11,456 nt of DNA from Gammaproteobacteria bacterium. GTDB lineage: Bacteria; Pseudomonadota; Gammaproteobacteria; Pseudomonadales; Azotimanducaceae_A. The DNA lies in assembly GCA_026713405.1 (NCBI GenBank), contig JAPOON010000790.1, positions 1 to 11,456 on the forward strand, read 5' to 3'. Made by a program: the position numbers and the translations under genes. This document shows, piece by piece, positions 7,181 through 11,456 of this stretch. Numbering within the stretch: position 1 is the first letter of the stretch; every line of letters begins with the position of its first letter. The notes under the pieces were generated by a model. That model was not told the origin of the DNA and searched no databases. It saw only the letters and a list, made by a program, of their open reading frames with translations.

Positions 7181-7191
7181 ATTGTAGCAAC
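7176..7191 (-). promoter_or_regulatory. Predicted extended -10 promoter of the FAD/AKR/HTH operon
   Basis: On the minus strand GTTGC leads into TACAAT (7186-7181), an extended -10 of the form TGnTACAAT with five of six matches. No convincing -35 lies at 16-18 nt; TTGCCG is present but 21 nt away. The predicted start is near 7174, a short leader before the starts at 7155 or 7131. The block matches the one upstream of the lipid A acyltransferase at 15 of 16 bases. Confidence 0.45.
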
Positions 7192-7262
7192 CGGCCCCGC
7201 GCTAAGGCGGCAACTGCCTGGCCGGCGGCGACATGCTGGAAAAGCGGTTAGGCTTGCCGTCC

Positions 7263-8573
7263 ATGATCAGGCTTCTCTACCAGGTGCTGCTCTGGCTGGT
7301 CCTCCCGGCCGTTCTGCTGCGCCTGGAGTGGCGCGCGCGCCGCGAACCGGAATACGGAAGGCGGGTCGGTGAACGGATGGGCCGGGTCCCGGCGCGGGTG
7401 CCGGGCGGATGTGTCTGGTTTCACGCGGTTTCCGCCGGCGAAACCATTGCCGTAGCGCAGCTGATCGCGGATCTTGCTGCCGAGTTTGCCGGCGATGGCG
7501 GAGCGCCCATGCTGGTTACCACCACCCCCCCGACCGGCTCCGCCCAGGTTGCCGGCCGGCTCGGAGACAGCGTCCACCACTGTTACGCTCCGTACGACTT
7601 CCTGTTCGCGGTGCGGTCCTTCTTCGACAAGGTGCAGCCTCGCGTGCTGGTGCTGGTGGAAACGGAGTTGTGGCCCAATCTGATCCATGAAGCCCATCGC
7701 CGGGGGGTTCCCGTGCTGCTGGTCAATGCACGCCTGTCCGCCAAGTCGGCGCGCGGATACGGGTTTGTGCTTGTGCGCTGCTTGACGCGGAGCATGCTTC
7801 GGGAGGTCGCTCTTGTCGCCTGCCAGTACGACGATACGCTGGAGCGATACAAGTCCCTGGGCTTGCCGGGCGAAAAAGCGGTCGCCCTGGGCAGCGTCAA
7901 GTTCGATGCGCGGCTGCCGGACGATCACGCCGACCAGTCGGCGGCGTTGCATCGTGCATTGGGATTGCAGCAACGGCACGTATGGATAGCAGGCAGCACC
8001 CATCCCGGCGAGGACGAACTGGTGCTCGACGCCCATGCACGCGTGCGTGAGCGCAGTCCCGAAAGCTGCCTGTTGTTGGCGCCGCGGCATCCGGTGCGGG
8101 GGCGGGAAATCTGCGGCCTGGCGCGGCGCAGAGGTTTCTCGGTACTGCGCATGGGAGCGAGCGGGTCCGGCGATCCGGACGCCCCATCGGCATCGGCGGA
8201 TGTAGTCGTCTGTGACACCATGGGCCAGCTACAAACTCTCTACGGCCTGTCCGAGCTCGCTTTCATAGGCGGCAGCCTCGTCCCCGTCGGCGGCCACAAC
8301 CCGATCGAGGCCGCACTTTGCCGCCAGCCCCTGGCGATGGGGCCCCATACCTGGAACTTCGACGAAGTGGTGGCGGCGTTTGCCGAGGCGGATTGCCTCG
8401 CTCGGGTGCAAACGGCGGCACAACTGGGCGAGGTCGTAATCGCTGCTTTCAAGGATGAGGAAGCCCGCGCCGCGGCCGGTGCGCACGCGCTTCAGGTTGT
8501 GGAGGAAAACCGAGGCGCCACAGCGCGCCTGTTCGACCTGTTGCGAACCCGGATTCGCGCCACGCTTGCGTAG
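7263..8573 (+). CDS. waaA: 3-deoxy-D-manno-octulosonic acid transferase
   Basis: A 436-residue inner-membrane-anchored GT-B glycosyltransferase (GT30) that adds Kdo from CMP-Kdo to the lipid IVA precursor, the first step of LPS core assembly. An N-terminal hydrophobic anchor (3-19) is followed by the basic LEWRARREPEYGRRVGER segment. HAVSAGE then places the essential acceptor-side Glu at residue 60, the same number as in characterised WaaA proteins, which supports the ATG at 7263 over the ATG at 7233. ETELWPN and the C-terminal FIGGSLVPVGGHNPIEAA nucleotide-sugar motif are intact. Whether it adds one or more Kdo residues cannot be read. It is divergent from the redox operon and convergent with tolC, with 53 nt between the stops. 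Its last 13 codons take part in the imperfect duplication at 8535-8688. Confidence 0.94.
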   Translation: MIRLLYQVLLWLVLPAVLLRLEWRARREPEYGRRVGERMGRVPARVPGGCVWFHAVSAGETIAVAQLIADLAAEFAGDGGAPMLVTTTPPTGSAQVAGRLGDSVHHCYAPYDFLFAVRSFFDKVQPRVLVLVETELWPNLIHEAHRRGVPVLLVNARLSAKSARGYGFVLVRCLTRSMLREVALVACQYDDTLERYKSLGLPGEKAVALGSVKFDARLPDDHADQSAALHRALGLQQRHVWIAGSTHPGEDELVLDAHARVRERSPESCLLLAPRHPVRGREICGLARRRGFSVLRMGASGSGDPDAPSASADVVVCDTMGQLQTLYGLSELAFIGGSLVPVGGHNPIEAALCRQPLAMGPHTWNFDEVVAAFAEADCLARVQTAAQLGEVVIAAFKDEEARAAAGAHALQVVEENRGATARLFDLLRTRIRATLA

Positions 8574-8598
8574 CGCGGCCTGATGGGAACCTGGTCGG
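8535..8598. repeat. Imperfect direct repeat, copy A (waaA 3' end)
   Basis: The first 47 nt match copy B at 8624-8670 in 39 positions (83%), and the match continues more loosely through GGGAACC-TGGTCGG with small indels. In this copy the plus strand encodes the end of WaaA, DLLRTRIRATLA then TAG. The offset between copies is 89 bp. Confidence 0.75.
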
Positions 8599-8623
8599 AA
8601 GCGACTGCGACCCCGGCCCGCTT

Positions 8624-8688
8624 GACCTATTGCGAGCTCGGATTCGTGCCGCGATTGCGTAGCGAAGCCTCCCGGGAAACCGGGTCGG
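8624..8688. repeat. Imperfect direct repeat, copy B (inside tolC 3' end)
   Basis: On the plus strand this copy still reads DLLRARIRAAIA then TAG, a near-copy of the WaaA tail, in an otherwise untranslated direction. On the minus strand it encodes roughly the last 20 residues of TolC, ending NRGTNPSSQ. It is therefore a second, degenerate waaA tail that now supplies another gene's C-terminus, or a dispersed repeat shared by both gene ends. Confidence 0.75.
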
Positions 8689-10069
8689 CCGGGTCCGCGA
8701 AGCGGTTCAGCTCCATCAGGTCTTCGTCGTTGAGGATGCCGGCGGCCTGCTTCAGCCGCATCAGGTCGATCACGTAGTTGTAGCGCGAGTCGGCGTAGTC
8801 GAACTGCGAGGCGAACAGCCGCTGCTGGGCCTGCAGCACATCGACGATGTTGCGGGTGCCCACTTCGTAGCCGGTCTCGGTGGCTTCCAGGGCCGATTCG
8901 CTCGATGCGATGGCCTTCATGCGAGCACCCACCCGCACCACGTCGGTGGCTACCATCTGAAACAGGTTGCGGGTATCGCGGCTGACGGTGAGTTGCTGGT
9001 TGAGCAGTTCCTCACGGGCCTGCTCGGCCATGGCCCGGGCCTCCTTGGTGCGCGAGTTGGTGAAGCCGCCCTGGTAGATCGGCAGGTTTACCGACAGCGC
9101 ATAGGTGGTGGTGTTGATCTTGTTGGCCAGGAAGCTGGCGCCGCCGGTGTAGTAATGGCTGCGCGTAATGGAGCCGTCCACCGTCGGCAGGTGCCCCGAC
9201 CGGCGCGCCGCGATGGCTCGGTTGGCGGCCTCGAGTTGCGCGTGGGCGGCGGCGATGTTGTGGTTGGTGTCCAGCGCCGTCTGCACCCAATGCGCTTCGT
9301 TCTGTGGCTCGGGGTCGATGACCGGCAGGTTTTCGGAGATGCGGTCGACGCTGTCGAACGATTCGCCGATCAGGGCCTGCAGGGTCTCGAAGAAGATGTA
9401 CCGGTCGCCGTCGGCCTGAATGCGGTCGACCACGGCGTTGTCGGAGCCGGCCTGGGCCTCCAGAACGTCGGTAATGGCTACCAGCCCGACATCGAAGCGC
9501 TGCTGAACCTGCTCTAGCTGCCGGTTGACGGCGGTTTCCCGGGCAAGGGTTGCGTCCAGGCGGTCCTGGGCTCGCAGCACGTTCAGGTAGGCTTCCACCA
9601 CGCGCACTATCAGCGCCTGCCGGGCGTTCGCCAGGTTGAACTCGGCGCCTTCCACCGAGGACTTGGCGCTGCGCCAGTCAAACCAGCTGCTCAGGTTGAC
9701 GATGGGCTGTTCCAGGCGGGCCGACCACTGGCGCTCGTTGTAGTTCTGGTCGGCCACCGGCGCTATCGTGCCGAACGTGGGGCTGTCGGGGTTGAAGTCG
9801 AGCCTGGGCGGCACGGGGAAACTACGCTCATTCCAGCTGGTGGAGGCGCTGAAGCTCATTTTTGGGAGCAGGTTGGCCCGCGCCTGGGGGATGAGTTCCT
9901 TGCGTGCCTCGTAGCCCGCTTCGGCCGCGCCGAGCACCGGGTCGTTCTCAAGGGCGTCGCGATAGGCATCGGCAACGTCGATGGCGTATGCCGGGGCGGT
10001 GGCGAGGAGCAATGCGACGGCAGCGGAACGCAAGATGTAACTGCTGGCATTGCGAACTGAATCGTCCAT
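8627..10069 (-). CDS. tolC: TolC-family outer membrane efflux/secretion protein
   Basis: A 480-residue outer-membrane duct protein that would pair with inner-membrane pumps and periplasmic adaptors for type I secretion or efflux. The signal peptide is MDDSVRNASSYILRSAAVALLLATAPAYA, cut here as residues 1-29 with cleavage after AYA. Mature features of the family follow: DAYRDALENDPVLGAAEAGYEA near the start, QPIVNLSSWFDWRSA (strand and helix of the first half), QRFDVGLVAITDVLEAQA, and their second-half counterparts NLPIYQGG and TGYEVGTRNIVDVLQAQQ. This internal duplication is diagnostic. Length is close to E. coli TolC (493 with signal). The final residues, about 461-480, come from repeat copy B and look non-conserved. 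The upstream strand has no good ribosome binding site near the ATG; GGAG lies about 15 nt away. Confidence 0.92.
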   Translation of the reverse strand: MDDSVRNASSYILRSAAVALLLATAPAYAIDVADAYRDALENDPVLGAAEAGYEARKELIPQARANLLPKMSFSASTSWNERSFPVPPRLDFNPDSPTFGTIAPVADQNYNERQWSARLEQPIVNLSSWFDWRSAKSSVEGAEFNLANARQALIVRVVEAYLNVLRAQDRLDATLARETAVNRQLEQVQQRFDVGLVAITDVLEAQAGSDNAVVDRIQADGDRYIFFETLQALIGESFDSVDRISENLPVIDPEPQNEAHWVQTALDTNHNIAAAHAQLEAANRAIAARRSGHLPTVDGSITRSHYYTGGASFLANKINTTTYALSVNLPIYQGGFTNSRTKEARAMAEQAREELLNQQLTVSRDTRNLFQMVATDVVRVGARMKAIASSESALEATETGYEVGTRNIVDVLQAQQRLFASQFDYADSRYNYVIDLMRLKQAAGILNDEDLMELNRFADPADPVSREASLRNRGTNPSSQ

Positions 10070-10320
10070 GAGGGGAGGAGCGTCTCCGGAATTCGGGTGG
10101 CGGGAGTTTAGCAGAGCGGGAATCCCAAAACCGTAGGAGGTCTGCCCCGGTTGGCGTAGAACCTGTCGTGCAGCGATTGCGATCCGGGTGGGCAACGGCG
10201 GGGGATCCCGCAGGGCGCCGGTGGGAACTTGTTGAGACCTGTTGGAGACCCGGTTGCCCGATCGCGGGAGGTTGTTCTACCGTGGCCTCATGATCAAGCG
10301 GGCGAATTGACGTGCCGGGG
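10070..10320. other. Divergent intergenic region between tolC and the O-antigen-ligase-like gene
   Basis: About 250 bp with no supportable ORF. It holds the predicted tolC promoter, a short hairpin (GCGGG-GGAT-CCCGC at 10198-10211), a short direct repeat of the form TGTTG(G)AGACC near 10230-10251, and CCCGATCGCGGG at 10258-10269. No convincing plus-strand promoter was found. Confidence 0.5.
10105..10113 (-). promoter_or_regulatory. Predicted extended -10 promoter of tolC
   Basis: On the minus strand TGC precedes TAAACT (10110-10105), an extended -10-like element 35 nt from the ATG at 10069. TCCCG follows, giving the pattern TGCTAnAnTCC shared with the elements at 2465-2480 and 7176-7191. There is no clear -35 box. 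Confidence 0.35.
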
Positions 10321-11456
10321 ATGTCGCGAGCGTTCACCTTGCTACTGGCATTACTGATCGCCTGCTTTTTCGTCGTTCCCGAGCAACACCAGCGCAACTG
10401 GTTGCTGTACCTCGCGGCAGCGGCGGCGCATGGGTTTCTGTTCGACTGGCGAACCGCAAGAACCGCGTTTGCGGGAAGGGCTGGATGGACGGTCCCGCTG
10501 CTGCTCGCCGTACCTCTGCTGTCGTTGACCTGGAGCGGACCCGTCGCGGGGGAAAGCGCGGCCGACCTGCTGCTGGCGGCCTACTGCATCCTTCTGATTT
10601 ATCTGGGCGTCGCACACCTGACCCGACAGGCTCCGCAAGCGTTGCAGCGGCTTCAGCAGACGCTGTTGCTGGGTGCCAACCTGGGTGCGCTGCTGTCCAT
10701 CGGTCACTGGTGGGCAACCTGGAACCCGGAGTGGCCGAGGCTCGCCGGCTGGCTCGGGCTCGACAACCCGGTGCACGCCTCCATTCTGCTGCTGGCCGCC
10801 ACTTTGCCGGTCTGCACCGGCATTGCGGGGGGCAGGCTGCAGCTCCGCTGGGGCTGGGCTTGCGCGGCGCCCATCGCCTTCGTCGTGCTCGCCGGCCCGC
10901 GCACCGCGCTGGCTGCCTACATCATCGTGGTTGCCGTTATTTTCGGGCCGAGGTTGCGCCCTCGATTCATGCTGACCGGAACGGTGGCGCTGGGCATTGT
11001 GGTAGCTGCGGCGCTGATCGGCAGCGAGGCGCTGCAGTCCATCTGGCTCGACCGGGGGCTCTCCTACCGGCCGGCGATCTGGTCTCAGACCTTCTCGGCG
11101 TTCGCGTCCTGCAATCCGTTGATCGGTTGCGGCATCGCCGCGCCGCTCGAAGTCGAATACCTGCCGGGAACCGTCACCGAACGCGCCCACAGCCTCTATG
11201 TTGCGGCGATCTATCACCAGGGGTTCCTGGGCGCGGCGGTATTCTTTGGCGCGATGGCGTGGCTGCTGTACTGCGCGCGTGGCCGGCGCCGTGACTGGGC
11301 AATCGTGCTGGTCTACGTGCTGCTCGCCAGCACCACCAGCGGCGACCACCTGCTGGTGCGAACCACCCTCTTCTGGTGCTATTTCTGGCTGCCCGTGATG
11401 GTGCTGGCCGCATCCACCACGGCGCTCAGCGAAAGGGAAAACTCGCAAGCAACTCC
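10321..11456 (+). CDS. O-antigen ligase-like (WaaL/Wzy_C) membrane protein, 3' end beyond window
   Basis: Partial gene; 378 codons are visible, with no stop before the right edge. The product is a polytopic inner-membrane protein with about ten hydrophobic segments, starting at residues 5-19. It matches the O-antigen ligase / polymerase family: a GPRTALAAY segment with R194 inside the membrane region, then a large periplasmic loop carrying R250 (SYRPAIW) and the RAHSLYVAAIYHQGFLG motif with H290. WaaL enzymes use an essential His and Arg residues in this loop to move undecaprenyl-linked polymer onto the lipid A core. The neighbouring waaA, hldE and lipid A acyltransferase support a ligase role, but polymerases (Wzy) and other Wzy_C proteins look alike, so no symbol is given. 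The ATG at 10321 is preceded by GGGG too closely; an in-frame GTG at 10312 is the only other start after a stop. Confidence 0.8.
   Translation, partial: MSRAFTLLLALLIACFFVVPEQHQRNWLLYLAAAAAHGFLFDWRTARTAFAGRAGWTVPLLLAVPLLSLTWSGPVAGESAADLLLAAYCILLIYLGVAHLTRQAPQALQRLQQTLLLGANLGALLSIGHWWATWNPEWPRLAGWLGLDNPVHASILLLAATLPVCTGIAGGRLQLRWGWACAAPIAFVVLAGPRTALAAYIIVVAVIFGPRLRPRFMLTGTVALGIVVAAALIGSEALQSIWLDRGLSYRPAIWSQTFSAFASCNPLIGCGIAAPLEVEYLPGTVTERAHSLYVAAIYHQGFLGAAVFFGAMAWLLYCARGRRRDWAIVLVYVLLASTTSGDHLLVRTTLFWCYFWLPVMVLAASTTALSERENSQAT

Noticed and set aside
8671..8684. Hairpin CCCGG-GAAA-CCGGG as a terminator between waaA and tolC
   Set aside because: The stem is only 5 bp, has no U-tract in either direction, and lies inside the tolC coding end.
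10166..10181. Possible third copy of the waaA-tail repeat (15 of 16 bases match 8644-8659)
   Set aside because: The match does not extend beyond 16 nt, and one such match is expected by chance in this window.
10351..11448. Long minus-strand open frame, Gln/Arg-rich
   Set aside because: Antisense to the ligase-like membrane protein gene, whose hydrophobic pattern and motifs are convincing.

Overview
The window is high-GC bacterial DNA from a Gram-negative, most likely a gammaproteobacterium. The support is a fused HldE kinase/adenylyltransferase, an LpxL/HtrB-type lipid A acyltransferase, WaaA, a TolC-family outer-membrane protein and an O-antigen-ligase-like membrane protein. Genus cannot be read from the sequence. 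I see no tRNA, rRNA, CRISPR array, insertion sequence or phage gene.

Layout: a formylglycine-type sulfatase (minus strand) runs off the left edge, with a 31-codon ORF just upstream of it. Next comes a lipid A acyltransferase (minus), divergent from hldE (plus), which is followed by an exodeoxyribonuclease III gene (plus). Three minus-strand genes then overlap end to end: a FAD-dependent oxidoreductase, an aldo/keto reductase and a small XRE/HigA-like helix-turn-helix protein. Divergent from that operon is waaA (plus), which converges on tolC (minus). Finally an O-antigen-ligase-like gene (plus) runs off the right edge.

Functionally this is an envelope/LPS locus. HldE makes ADP-heptose, WaaA adds Kdo to lipid A, the LpxL-like enzyme acylates lipid A, and the WaaL-like protein would attach polymer to the core. 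TolC supplies an outer-membrane export duct. The redox operon and the repair nuclease sit between these genes without an obvious link.

The points most worth a second look are: (1) the sulfatase keeps its Ser-type modification motif but has lost about half of the usual active-site residues; (2) the last 13 codons of waaA plus flank recur, about 80% identical, 89 bp downstream, where their antisense strand forms the C-terminal tail of TolC; (3) an antitoxin-like HTH gene is translationally coupled to two redox enzymes with no toxin gene; (4) three minus-strand genes share an extended -10 promoter pattern. None of these amounts to a clearly new system, and all rest on reading the sequence by eye.
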